The notes under the pieces were generated by a model, which did no database searches, was not told the origin of the DNA, and saw only the letters and a program-made list of their open reading frames with translations. 64,000 bases of DNA from Scilla litardierei. Its lineage: Eukaryota > Streptophyta > Magnoliopsida > Asparagales > Asparagaceae. Positions within the stretch are counted from its first letter, which is position 1, and each line of letters opens with the position of its first letter. This document shows, in pieces, positions 23,252 through 35,248 of this stretch. A program made the position numbers and the translations under genes. Location of the stretch: the NCBI GenBank assembly GCA_030789695.1, contig CM061141.1:326105938-326169937 (forward strand), written 5' to 3'.

Positions 23252-25669
23252 TGTAACAACCCTAGTGTGCAAATACTAAGTAATCGTTAAATTCATCCAA
23301 GTTTCTCGTACATGTGCACACCAATCCCGGGGAATGGAGAGATTTGCAAATTGCCCCTCGATTTTTCATTTATACCCAAATGAGGGTATCATTGTACGAT
23401 TGTGCTTAAGGCAAATTTCTTTAAGTGAAGGGTTATTGTGAAAAAGGGAAATGAGATATTTGTAATGGCAAACTTGTAATAAAATCAAGCTTTTGGATGG
23501 CTAATTTTGAAAAAAAAAGAAAGAAAAGAAAAGAAAAGAAAAGAAAAATAGAGTATGGCACTAAGTTGCCATACCAAGTACACCTAACCCCCCCCCATCT
23601 CTCCCCTCACCCTACACCATAACCCCCCACCCCTCTCCCCTCTCCTAGGTCCCTTTCTCTCCCCCTCTCTCCATTATTTTCAGCCCATGGCTGAAAATAG
23701 CTAGGAAAAAAAAGGGAAAAGAAAAAGGAAGAGAACAAAGAAGAAGAAGAAGAAGAAGAAGAATAGGAAGAGGAGAAGGAGAAGGAGAAGGAGAGGGCTA
23801 CTACTCAAACCATCAACCATTCTTGAAGCTCCAAAGAGGTAGGAACTCTTCACTCTCCTACTCTAATTATAGATGATGAAAAGCACCTTATATGTATGAG
23901 TTTTCTCTGAAATTTTGGGAAGAATGTTGTAGAACTAGGAATCTTGATGCATGCCTGAAATTTGCTGAAACTTTAGATAAGTTCTGGGATTAAATGGCTA
24001 CTAGGAATGCTCTGAAAATTTTATATGATATTTATCTCGTAGTTATGAGCAACTTTCATGTTCCTTCTGATTCGAACTAGAAGTTGGGGTAAAAATTCGA
24101 ATTGTGCAACATGCCAGGAATTCTATCAAGCTGTACACATTTCAGTAAAACGAGCACCACTACCTATACACATCTTGGATTTTGTTGATTTTGGTCTTGT
24201 TGGAAAGATAACAAGTTTTTCTCAAAGTCCAACGGACTTTTATGTCGAATTTCTAGCTAGAATATGCCCAAAATTGGCTTTGAACACAGACACAGAAATC
24301 TGTCTGCAGAACAGTTTTGACACCCTTTACCTAATAATTCACTATAAATCCAATACTTCATATTTTTGTCTGAAATTTTATATGTGAACTCAAAACTGCC
24401 ATATCTACAATTTTCATTCAGTAAGTTTTGTTACATTCTCACTGAAAATGGCTGTTAATCTTTGATGTTGTGACTGTTGACGAAATTTCAGCAAATTGCA
24501 TTGTTTGCTAATGACTAGATTATTGTTTTGGTTTACTTCGGAACATGTCGTTAATGTGGATTCATCAGTGATTAAGTGCTGTCTATGGGTATGCTACTTT
24601 ATGTTGCAAGTTTGGAAATGGATGTTTATGTTCATGGCTTATGAAGCTCGCAAGTTGTTGTGAACATCCCGATGAAAAGAATGCATTGGATCTCATTTTA
24701 CATGCTTCATACTCTAGGTTTAATGATTAGTAAAAAAAAGACAACCTAGGGTGTTCTCGTTCCACTCGAAGTGGGTGAGTGCCCTAGGAGGGGTTGGGGA
24801 AACCAAGGTAATGAGTGAGCATGCGGGGGATGGACTGCTGAGTTGTGGGCCACTCCCGACGAGCCCTCAGCGGCGGGGAGTTGGTGCGGTTGTGGTTGAG
24901 ATTGGTTGTGTTGGTGAACGGCTTCTTTCGTAAGAGCTTGTCTCGGGAAGTCGTAGCATTCCACCCACTTTACCGGGTGAGGTCCAGTCCCCGATGTCTG
25001 ACCCGTTACTGAGGTTTCGAATTCATGCATGAAAACTAACCTAAAAAGAAAAAAACAGTAACTCTGGAATGTGATGCCTTTTCCTTTATTGTGATTCCTT
25101 GTTGTGCACTATGATTAGAGTAGTAGACTTGTGGAGTTCCTACTGGGCACGCTGTGACGTGTCCTCCCCCTACAGGTCCAGGCACCGGTTCTCTGGCGAC
25201 GGGCCCGGGAGTGGAGACCCCGGAGGGCAGCTCGTCTCAGCAGGGTCCATAGTGTATGGTCAGTGTGGGTCGCGTGGTGTAGTCTTGGGTTGTGTGTGTG
25301 ATGAACGCAGTGTTGTACCCCTGTTCCCTTTGTACCCCGTAGGGTTGAGTTGTATTTTTGTGGGAGCTTTTGTTGTTGGGGTTGTACAGTGGACTTGTGC
25401 GGTACTGGCCATGTAGTAGCGGTGCTCTGTGACTCTTGGATGTTCTGTTCGTCGTATTTTACCTTACTGCCTGTGTTGTAGTGTCTTGTACTATCTTTCT
25501 GTGTTGGAGCTGTACTGTTCTGTTAATCGTTCAGTCTGTACTTTACTTCCTGTGTTTCCTCAGCGTTTGCAGTGGCCTGCGTGACTTTGGTGTGTACTTT
25601 AGCGCTTGGTACTCTAATACCGCGGCTTGTCACGCCGACCCTCCCTATTTTAGGCAGCGGGGCGTGACA
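23252..25669 (+). repeat. 5' LTR of plus-strand Tekay element
   Basis: TGTAACAACCC...GCGTGACA. Notable parts: a purine-rich AAAAG/AAG microsatellite zone (23510-23790), a donor-like AAAGAG/GTAGGA near 23838, an acceptor-like CCCCTACAG near 25176 followed by a short frame ending TAG at about 25252. The acidic ORF of the other families is not present. Confidence 0.94.
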
Positions 25670-25788
25670 GGTTTTGTGGTGGCCCACGCAGGTCCGCGCC
25701 CACTGCGATACGCGTAAAGGGAACACCGGTAAGGCTCCAAAATTTCAGTACACGACACTAATGCATTTGTTCTATTTCTCGCCTGCAG
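25670..25788 (+). other. Leader and putative non-standard primer site
   Basis: The LTR is followed by GGTTTTGTGGTGGCCCACGC. The minus-strand Tekay element has the same sequence with single changes (40321-40355). TGGTGGCCCAYGCAGGTCC is the only conserved stretch beginning TGG; it does not resemble the initiator-Met site of most chromoviruses. Which tRNA it matches is unknown to me. Confidence 0.45.
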
Positions 25789-26959
25789 ATGGAAGGTGGG
25801 AACGGGAGTTCCGACGGGACCGGAACATCTGATGGTGGGATTGGCCCAGCTGGTGATGTGCAGTCTTCGGGTGACAGGACCTCAGAGTCAGCCCTGATGG
25901 CTAAGGTCTTGATGGGCATTTTAGAGCACATGGGTCAGATGGAGGAGAGGGCAGTGGCGCCGAAGCTGCCGAGCTACAAGGAGTTCAGGACACTGCGTCC
26001 GCGATACTTCTCGGGCAGGGAGAGTAGCCTCGAGGTAGATGAGTGGCTGCGGCACACTGAGGATGATCTGACGATGTGTCGGTATCCCCGAGACGGTTGG
26101 GTAGAGTTGGTGAGGCGCCAATTGACCCATCAAGCTAGAGACTGGTGGGAGGCTCAGGAGAGGCGACTGAAGGGGAACATTGCTTGGGAGACCTTTCGGG
26201 AGTTGTTTGAGGCCAAGTTCCTTCCAGAGGCAGCGAAGGACGAGTTGAGGCAGAGATTTGAGCATTTGACTCAGGATGGGAGGACGGTGGATGAGTATGA
26301 TGTAGAGTTCTCGTTGCTGAGCAAGTACGCGCCAGAGCTTGTAGCGACAGATGCCATCAGAGCCAGGCGATTCCGTAAGGGACTAGACGTAGAGTTTCGG
26401 GCGGCCATGTCTACTCAGGAGTTATTGACTCAGGAGGCCGTACTGCGGGCTGCCAGACAGCATGAGACCCACCTACGGAGTGTGGAGAGGCCACCAGCCA
26501 GTGGTGGGAGACCAGCTGCTCAGCAAAGGACTGCACCTGGCCCAGTTCAGCGAGTGACATTCAAGCGACCGGGGGCTCCACCTCCGGCACAGAAGGGACC
26601 TTCATGCTACAGATGCGGGAAGCCAGGGCATGTGCAGAGAGACTGCCGAGTTACGAATGCCAGGTGTTATACATGTGGAGAGCCGGGACACATCAGCAGA
26701 TTTTGCCCACAGTCGGGTCATGCCCCGGTGCCGCCGGCGTCAGCAGCTGTCCGGCCTACACAACAGAGACCTCTTCCACCACCGCCACAGCGGCTTGCCC
26801 TTCCGGCACCGTCAGGATCGAGACCGTCTGCACCGAGAGGACCCCCTCCACCTCCCCAGCAGCGACGAGGGAACCAGGGGGCAGTTCCTCCACCGAGGCG
26901 GCAGCAGTACACCATGACCCCAGTAGAGACTTCGGAGGGTGCTAGTCGAGTGATCACCG
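25789..26959 (+). CDS. gag: Gypsy gag (capsid-nucleocapsid)
   Basis: Intact gag of about 390 codons to the proposed splice site; unspliced it continues to a TAG at 27001. Gly-rich N-terminus, retrotransposon gag domain in the middle (WEAQERRLKGNIAWETF, EAKFLPEAAKDELRQRF region), then two CCHC zinc knuckles near 26604 and 26660 (CYRCGKPGHVQRDC, CYTCGEPGHISRFC) and a Pro/Arg-rich tail. ATG 25789 is the first in-frame start after the leader. The protein packages element RNA. No stop interrupts it, unlike every other gag in the window. Confidence 0.93.
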
Positions 26960-27050
26960 GTATGAATCTTGCCCCTATGCAGTCTATTAGATTTGAGCCT
27001 TAGTTATTCTATTTAGCTAGTTGGCTGAGTTTTATTGTTGTGATACTTAG
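26960..27050 (+). other. Putative 91-bp intron between gag and pol
   Basis: GTATGA...TACTTAG, U-rich, with a branch-like GGCTGAG. Removing it joins the gag codon for Gly (phase 1) to pol in frame through the start of the protease, where the unspliced frame stops. The same codon is interrupted in the minus-strand element at 38974-39086. A +1 frameshift is the alternative. Confidence 0.6.
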
Positions 27051-30000
27051 GTATTGTTAGAGTAGCCTCCTACCCTGCTATGTCCTTGTTTGACACTGAA
27101 GCGTCACATTGTTTTCTGTCGAAGAAGTTTGTGACGCAACACTCCATAGTAGTTGACACCTTTGCTACTAGTTGGAATGTTCACACCGGAAATGGGGTTA
27201 TTTGTAGTGTCTCTGGGATACGGAGCTGTCCTGTTGAGATCGGGGGACGAGAGTTGTATGCAGACTTTTTGGTGATTGAGTTACCCGACTATGAGGCAGT
27301 GTTTGGAATGGATTGGTTGGGAATGTTCTATGCTAACATAGACTGTAGACTAAGGAGGGTAGTTTTTCGGATCCCTGACCATCCAGAGTTTGAGTTTTGG
27401 GATGGTAGTAGCGAGCTTGAGCCCTTGAAGTTTTGAGCTACGGTCGTGGAGTATTTGGACATGGAAGTAGAGCCCGTATTACCAAGGGTTGTTGAAGAAT
27501 TTCCTGACATCTTTCCAGATGACATCTTTGGATTACCCCCAGATAGGTCCCTGGAGTTTACTATTGATCTGATTCCAGGCGCTCAACCGATAGCGAAGGC
27601 TCCATACCGTATGGCCCCATCGGAGTTAGCTGAGCTCCGTAATCAGTTGACCGATTTATCAGATAGGGGATTGATTCGCCAAAGTGTGTCACCGTGGGGA
27701 GCGCCAGTGTTGCTTGTGAACAAGAAGGATGGATCTCGGAGGATGTGCATTGATTATCGGGAATTGAATAAGGTGACGGTGAGGGATAAGTACCCTCTTC
27801 CCCGGATCGATGATATTTTTGATCAGCTTGGTGGATCCCGGGTGTATTCGAAGCTAGATTTGCGAAGTGGGTATCACCAAGTGAAGGTGCGGGAATCTGA
27901 TGTTCCTAAAACCGCATTCTGTACTCGATACGGTCAATATGAGTTTCTGGTGATGCCTTTTGGAGTGACGAATGCCCCAGCTACTTTCATGAGGCTGATG
28001 AATCAGGTCTTCTTCGAGTATTTAGATAAGTTTGTGGTGGTATTTATCGATGACATCCTGGTTTACTCGAAGAATGAGGATGAACATGCTGAGCATCTGC
28101 AGGTAGTGTTGAATACCCTCAGGCATCATCGATTGTATGCTAAGTTCAGCAAGTGCCAATTTTGGTTGACCAAGGTTGCGTTTCTTGGACACATAGTCTC
28201 TGGAGACGGAGTGTCTGTTGATCCTGAGAAGGTTGCCGCAGTAGAAGGTTGGCCTATACCTCGGACAGTCACTGAGATTCGAAGCTTTTTGGGGTTGGCT
28301 GGGTACTATCGTAAGTTCATTAAGGATTTCTCGAAGATTGCCTCGCCTTTGACTCATTTGACGAAGAAGGATGTTGCGTATGTCTGGTCGAAGGAATGCC
28401 AGCGTGCGTTCGATGAGCTGAAGCATCTGTTGACCACTGCTCCTATCTTAGCTATCCCTGACCGTTCGGGTGGATTTGAAGTTTTCTGTGACGCGTCTGG
28501 CAGAGGACTAGGCTGTGTCCTTCATCAACACGGGCGAGTGGTGGCATATGCTTTCAGATTGTTGAAGGAGCATGAACTGAACTATCCCACTCATGACCTG
28601 GAATTGGCAGCAGTGATCTTGGCTTTGAAATTATGGAGACATTTCTTGCTAGGTGAACACGTGAAGATATACACTGACCATAAGAGTCTAAAGTATGTGT
28701 TCACTCAGAAGGAGCTTAATATGAGACAACGACGATGGTTGGAATTAATGGCTGAGTATGACGTTGATCTGCTATACCATCCTGGGAAGGTGAATGTGGT
28801 GCCAGATGCTCTTAGTAGATTACCCGCCGTAATGAAGCTAACCTCTCAACCACAACTTCGGTGGGCAATCCGACAGATGAGAATAGAAGTTGTACTCCCA
28901 GGAGAGAAAACTGTTATGATGGGGCTGCAGATCCAGTCTGATTTGGTGAACAGGATTAAGGCAGCTCAATCAGGGGATGCCAAGTTGAAGAGGATCCGAG
29001 AGCAAGTGGAAGCTGAACTTCGTACCGATTTTCGTATTCACGAAGATGGGTCGTTGAGATTTGGGAATCGGGTTTGTGTGCCAAGTGGCGAGATTCGGGA
29101 AGAACTATTGAAGGAGGCACATAGTTCCCCATATTCTATCCATCCTGGAGGGACCAAAATGTACCGAGATTTGAAGCAGTATTATTGGTGGTCAGGAATG
29201 AAAAAGAGTGTAGCCAAGAGTGTGGCGTCCTGCTTGGTTTGCCAGTAGGTGAAGGCTGAGCACCAGAGAACTGCAGGATTGTTGCAGCCTCTCCCTATTC
29301 CAGAATGGAAGTGGGAGCATGTGACCATGGACTTTGTGACTGGTTTACCTCGGACGCCTAGGGGCAATGATGCGATTTGGGTCATCATAGATCGATTGAC
29401 CAAGTCGGCACATTTTATTCCGTTCCGAGTTGGACAGTCAACAGAGAATCTGGCTAAGAGGTATATGGAAGAGATCGTGAAACTGCATGGAGTCCCAGTG
29501 AGTATAGTATCTGATAGGGATAGCAGATTCACCTCACATTTCTGGAAAAGTTTACAGGCTAGTCTGGGGACGCGTTTGAATTTCAGTACTTCATATCATC
29601 CTCAGACTGATGGACAGTCGGAAAGAACCATTCAGATTCTTGAAGATATGCTGCGAGCGTGTATGCTTGATTTCAAGGGTTTGTGGGAGGACCATCTGCA
29701 TCTAGTCGAGTTCGCATACAATAACAGTTATCAAGCAAGTATTGGTATGGCTCCCTTCGCAGCTCTGTATGGAAGGCAGTGTAGGTCTCCTTTAAGTTGG
29801 GATGACGTTGGAGACAGGGAGTTTTTAGGACCAGACTTGGTGGCGGCAACAACAGATGTGGTGCGGACAGTCAGAGAGAATCTGCGCATCGCGCAGGACC
29901 GTTATAAGCACTGGGCTGATACAAAGCGGAGACCCTTGGAATTTCAGCCAGGGGATTACGTGTTCCTAAGGATTTCACCGGTTCGTGGGACCATCCGATT

Positions 30001-30370
30001 TGGCAAACGTGGGAAGCTGAGTCCTAGGTACATTGGTCCGTTCGAGATTTCCGCTAAGGTCGGTGAAGTTGCGTATCGGCTAACATTGCCACCGACACTC
30101 GAAGGTGTGCATAGTGTCTTCCATGTGTCTCAACTCAGAAGATGTGTGGGAGATCCCAAACATGTTGTAGATTTTTCAGAGATAGAAGTACGGTCGGATC
30201 TCACATATGAGCAGCAACCAGTGGCTATCTTGGACCGGAGGCAGAAGACGTTGAAGAAGAAGACCATTGACTTGGTGCGGGTCATGTGGCAGCAAGAGTC
30301 TCCGGGAGAGTCAACTTGGGAGCGAGTAGATGAGATGCAAGAGAAATACCCGTACCTGTTTGAGCAATGA
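27051..30370 (+). pseudogene. pol: Gypsy pol: protease, RT, RNase H, integrase and chromodomain
   Basis: One frame with two stops: TGA at 27434-27436 and TAG at 29246-29248 (the related copy has CAG there). Protease LFDTEAS near 27090 (the catalytic Asp-Ser/Thr-Gly has Glu for Gly, so it may be inactive). RT with [16 protein letters not shown] and the FIDD catalytic motif near 28045. RNase H with CDASG, TDHKSL and DALSR. Integrase His/Cys finger near 29130-29245, then the Asp-Asp-Glu core (MDFVTG, VSDRDSRF, TDGQSERT). C-terminal chromodomain-like segment ending PYLFEQ. Only the two stops and the protease change spoil it. Confidence 0.93.
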
Positions 30371-30477
30371 CTGTTGTATCTTATATTTTCTGCAGTTGTT
30401 AGGTATTGTATATAAATGACTGCTCTCCTGATTTTGTTAAATTTCCGAGGACGGAAATTTTTCTAAGGAGGGTAGGG
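30371..30477 (+). other. 3' untranslated stretch with polypurine tract
   Basis: AAGGAGGGTAGGG at 30465-30477 abuts the 3' LTR. CCGAGGACGGAAATTTTTC lies just before it; the minus-strand element has CCGAGGAAGGAATTTTTC at the same place. Confidence 0.85.
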
Positions 30478-32898
30478 TGTAACAACCCTAGTGTGCAAAT
30501 ACTAAGTAATCGTTAAATTCATCCAAGTTTCTCGTATATGTGCACACCAATCCCGGGGAATGGAGAGATTTGCAAATTGCCCCTCGATTTTTCATTTATA
30601 CCCAAATGAGGGTATCATTGTAAGATTGTGCTTAAGGCAAATTTCTTTAAGTGAAGGGTTATTGTGAAAAAGGGAAATGAGATATTTGTAATGGCAAACT
30701 TGTAATAAAATCAAGCTTTTGGATGGCTAATTTTGAAAAAAAAAGAAAGAAAAAAAAAGAAAAGAAAAGAAAAATAGAGTATGGCACTAAGTTGCCATAC
30801 CAAGTACACATAACCCCCCCATCTCTCCCCTCACCCTACACCATAACCCCCCACCCCTCTCCCCTCTCCTAGGTCCCTTTCTCTCCCCCTCTCTCCATTA
30901 TTTTCAGCCCATGGCTGAAAATAGCTAGGAAAAAAAAAGGGAAAAGAAAAAGGAAGAGAAGAAAGAAGAAGAAGAAGAAGAATAGGAAGAGGAGAAGGAG
31001 AAGGAGAAGGAGAGGGCTACTACTCAAACCATCAACCATTCTTGAAGCTCCAAAGAGGTAGGAACTCTTCACTCTCCTACTCTAATTATAGATGATGGAA
31101 AGCACCTTATATGTATGAGTTTTCTCTGAAATTTTGGGAAGAATGTTGTAGAACTAGGAATCTTGATGCATGCCTGAAATTTGCTGAAACTTTAGATAAG
31201 TTCTGGGATTAAATGGCTACTAGGAATGCTCTGAAAATTTTATATGATATTTATCTCGTAGTTATGAGCAACTTTCATGTTCATCACTTGTTCTGATTCG
31301 AACTAGAAGTTGGGGTAAAAATTCGAATTGTGCAACATGCCAGGAATTCTATCAAGCTGTACACATTTCAGTAAAACAAGCACCACTACCTGTACACATC
31401 TTGGATTTTGTTGATTTTGGTCTTGTTGGAAAGATAACAAGTTTTTCTCAAAGTCCAACGGACTTTTATGTCGAATTTCTAGCTAGAATATGCCCAAAAT
31501 TGGCTTTGAACACAGACACAGAAATCTGTCTGCAGAACAGTTTTGACACCCTTTACCTAATAATTCACTATAAATCCAATACTTCATATTTTTGTCTGAA
31601 ATTTTATATGTGAACTCAAAACTGCCATATCTACAATTTTCATTCAGTAAGTTTTGTTACATTCTCACTGAAAATGGCTGTTAATCTTTGATGTTGTGAC
31701 TGTTGACGAAATTTCAGCAAATTGCATTGTTTGCTAATGACTAGATTATTGTTTTGGTTTACTTCGGAACATGTCGTTAATGTGGATTCATCAGTGATTA
31801 AGTGCTGTCTATGGGTATGCTACTTTATGTTGCAAGTTTGGAAATGGATGTTTATGTTCATGGCTTATGAAGCTCGCAAGTTGTTGTGAACATCCCGATG
31901 AAAAGAATGCATTGGATCTCATTTTACATGCTTCATACTCTAGGTTTAATGATTAGTAAAAAAAAGACAACCTAGGGTGTTCTCGTTCCACTCGAAGTGG
32001 GTGAGTGCCCTAGGAGGGGTTGGGGAAACCAAGGTAACGAGTGAGCATGCGGGGGATGGACTGCTGAGTTGTGGGCCACTCCCGACGAGCCCTCAGCGGC
32101 GGGGAGTTGGTGCGGTTGTGGTTGAGATTGGTTGTGTTGGTGAACGGCTTCTTTCGTAAGAGCTTGTCTCGGGAAGTCGTAGCATTCCACCCACTTTACC
32201 GGGTGAGGTCCAGTCCCCGATGTCTGACCCGTTACTGAGGTTTCGAATTCATGCATGAAAACTAACCTAAAAAGAAAAAAACAGTAACTCTGGAATGTGA
32301 TGCCTTTTCCTTTGTTGTGATTCCTTGTTGTGCACTATGATTAGAGTAGTAGACTTGTGGAGTTCCTACTGGGCACGCTGTGACGTGTCCTCCCCCCTAC
32401 AGGTCCAGGCACCGGTTCTCTGGCGACGGGCCCGGGAGTGGAGACCCCGGAGGGCAGCTCGTCTCAGCAGGGTCCGTAGTGTATGGTCAGTGTGGGTCGC
32501 GTGGTGTAGTCTTGGGTTGTGTGTGTGTGATGAACGCAGTGTTGTACCCCTGTTCCCTTTGTACCCCGTAGGGTTGAGTTGTACTTTTGTGGGAGCTTTT
32601 GTTGTTGGGGTTGTACAGTGGACTTGTGCGGTACTGGCCATGTAGTAGCGGTGCTCTGTGACTCTTGGATGTTCTGTTCGTCGTATTTTACCTTACTGCT
32701 TGTGTTGTAGTGTCTTGTACTATCTTTCTGTGTTGGAGATGTACTGTTCTGTTAATCGTTCAGTCTGTACTTTACTTCCTGTGTTTCCTCAGTGTTTGCA
32801 GTGGCCTGCGTGACTTTGGTGTGTACTTTAGCGCTTGGTACTCTAATACCGCGGCTTGTCACGCCGACCCTCCCTATTTTAGGCAGCAGGGCGTGACA
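30478..32898 (+). repeat. 3' LTR of plus-strand Tekay element
   Basis: Starts TGTAACAACCC and ends GCGTGACA, near-identical to 23252-25669. Differences include a 7-bp indel (about 31283) and microsatellite length. Confidence 0.94.
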
Positions 32899-33101
32899 AG
32901 CATAGTACTCCTTCATACTTTCACCCTGTTCCATGTGAAATAACTCGAACTCTTTGTTAGCAACAACGAGTTTAGAGTCTTTTATCCTACTCGTTCCTTC
33001 GTGCAAGATGATGAGTTGGTTCCAGATTTGATATGCACTCTTATAGGTGCATATCTTGTTGAAGTCTTCAGGCTCTAATACACATTGTAAGGCATTTATT
33101 G
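32899..33101 (-). pseudogene. Outer Copia gag, short piece between the two Tekay elements
   Basis: About 65 codons of gag (LEPEDFNKIC, WNQLIILHEG and FELFHMEQGE regions), no stop. Flanked left by target copy AGCAT and right by TATTG, the mutated left copy of CATTG. Confidence 0.88.
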
Positions 33102-33438
33102 TGTCACGCCCCGCTTCCCTAAAATGGAGGCGAGACGTGAAAAGGTCCGCACGAGAGTGGAGCTGTGAAGCCCCAAACCCGATAAGCGTCAATAAAACAT
33201 AAGCAGGTCCCTGTAACCACAAACGGAACAACAATAATAACACAATGAGAGACAGAAATAAAATCTCAAATCTCAGAATTTGTCCAATATTAAAAATAAG
33301 TTCAACATCCAGAAAAGCCACCAGGCTAAAAGAAAGAGTCTAAAGGCCCAGAACAAGGCCAACAAAAGGGACAACATAACAAAGTATTGGTACCGTGCAC
33401 CGACAACAAAACAGTCTAAACAACAACACAAACAGTCT

Positions 33439-33546
33439 CTACGACTGATCGCCGGTGTCCACGAAGTCCTCGTCAAACACAGGCTCGGGCTCGGAGTCTG
33501 CAAACACCTCGTCCTCAACAATGAACTCAGGCTCAGGATCTAACAT
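33439..33546 (-). CDS. LTR-borne small acidic ORF (family c, left LTR)
   Basis: 35 codons, starting ATG in the 3' strand of a hairpin (33540-33580) and ending GDQS-stop. Twelve or more acidic residues. The partner LTR keeps the frame (40693-40800) with only amino-acid substitutions and no stop or indel. No known domain. Confidence 0.5.
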   Translation of the reverse strand: MLDPEPEFIVEDEVFADSEPEPVFDEDFVDTGDQS

Positions 33547-33580
33547 GTGTCACCCAAAAGAGTAAAGGGGCACATGTCAG
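33540..33580 (-). other. Hairpin at acidic ORF start (family c)
   Basis: On the minus strand CTGACATGTGCCC pairs with GGG and CACATGTTAG; the one difference from family b is a G-U wobble. Confidence 0.65.
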
Positions 33581-34834
33581 CAAGTTTAAAGGACTTGGGC
33601 AAGGAAACTGAAAATGAAGGTAAACTAACAACCTAGCAGTTATAATATGCATGACATGGCAGTTATGGTATGAGGGCACAAGTAAGACATGGTGAAACAA
33701 TAAGTGCAAGGGAACAATTTATCAGGGCATGTCAAGAGTAGCCAATCTACTAACAATCTCAATCTTTTCACTAGTCACGTTTCAAGTTATTTGTAGATGT
33801 TTACGCCTTACAGCTGAACTATTGGACATTCACACTGATTGGCCGCTTAACACTACCCCAGAACCCAGAGTTTACGCCTTACAACTGAAGTTGCTGATCG
33901 GGCAGACTCCCAATTGATTGGCCGCTTAACCCTTACCCCATCCCATACGTAAACAAGCCAGGGTCCCTGTACATGATGCTCAGTAAATGAGCCAGGGTTG
34001 CCCCGCACAAGAGCTTGTTTTTAGGTTCACAATTTGGCGTAGGGTTGTGCCCGCTAAAAGCAGGTGCCTAGCCTCAATCAATTCACTAGGTGTAGCGGAG
34101 CTACGCAATCACGGGAACACTTAAAGAATGCAATGACATGACAATTAATTCGCGTACCGTTAATTGAAATTAAACATGACATGGTAGTTGTGCAACATGA
34201 TAAATGTCGGGTCTAGCTTCGTTGTCAAGCTAGTTCCTGAAATTGCGCCTAGGCGAGTATCATTTCGTTGCCTAGTCTCTTTTACGCCTACAACAAGCAA
34301 ATGGCCTAAGACATGGCCTAAAACCCTAAGTGGCAAGTTTCACTTGCCTAGCACCGAGGATGAGATCACGAAGGTTCGTCTCATGGACGCTAATCTACGG
34401 GGAAAGTCGCTGTTAAGGAGAAACAACCATCAAACAACATCCATTTTTATTAGGGTTTCACAAAAATCACAAAATGGGGTATGAGAACATCAAAGGATCG
34501 ATCACTACCTTAGGAAGCGGAATAACGATATCGAGCAAGCACGGCGACGGAAGAACGATTCCGGGAAACTAGGGTTCAGATCTGGAAATGGGGAGAAATT
34601 CTGGAGAAATGGGGTTTTGGGGATTTTTGGGGGTTTTTCGGAGACCTAGAGGTGGTGGTCGGCCAAAATGGAGAGGGGGAGGAGCTCTTGATGAAGGAGG
34701 AGGGCTAGGGTTAGATGGATGATGATTTGGGAAAGAAAGAGGCTCATGAGAAATGAAAGAAGAAAGAAAAACGTTTGGGGGGTTTAAATAGGAAGAGCTG
34801 GCGGCTGCCCAGAAATTAGGGTTTCGACACTGAT

Positions 34835-35248
34835 TAGTCGGTCAAAGAGCAACCTCTGACTGACTAGTTTGGGAACTAGTCGGTTGGTTGACCAACACAG
34901 ACCGACTAAGTGTAAACAGTAACTCCTGACGAAAAATAGGATTTAGATTTAGTCGGTCAAAGAACAACTACTGACCGACTAGTTTCTCATCTAGTCGGTC
35001 GACGAACGTTATTAGACCGAATAAGAATGAATAGTACTTGGTATCAAAATAATCATAGAGCTAGTCGGTTAAAGAACGATTGCTGACCGACTAGTTTGCA
35101 ACCTAGTCGGTCGACAAATGTTCTTAGACCGACTAACGATAAACAGTAACTCCTGTACAATTGATTCAATGAACTAGTCGGTTTCAGTAGAGTTCCTGAC
35201 TGACTAGATCTCAATCATGTCGGTTGGTCCCCCTTCTTGAACCAACTA
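34835..35248 (-). repeat. Palindromic TAGTCGGT array in a Gypsy LTR, four units
   Basis: Same unit plan as in the Copia LTRs, 42 bp from the TATA box. Third-unit arms include GTCGAC variants. Confidence 0.93.

Larger units (their letters stand above)
23252..32898 (+). mobile_element. Tekay-like chromovirus (Ty3-gypsy), nearly complete
   Basis: 9.65 kb with AGCAT target copies at 23247-23251 and 32899-32903. LTRs of 2418 and 2421 bp; gag at 25789, pol to 30370. The order protease-RT-RNase H-integrase plus a chromodomain-like C-terminus marks a chromovirus of the Tekay type. Only two stops interrupt pol. By eye the LTRs differ at about 15 substitutions plus a few indels, so insertion is recent compared with its neighbours. 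Confidence 0.94.

Noticed and set aside
24746..25030. Minus-strand 94-codon ORF present in both Tekay LTRs (also 31972-32256)
   Set aside because: Its conservation only reflects LTR identity. It is antisense to the element and shows no domain.
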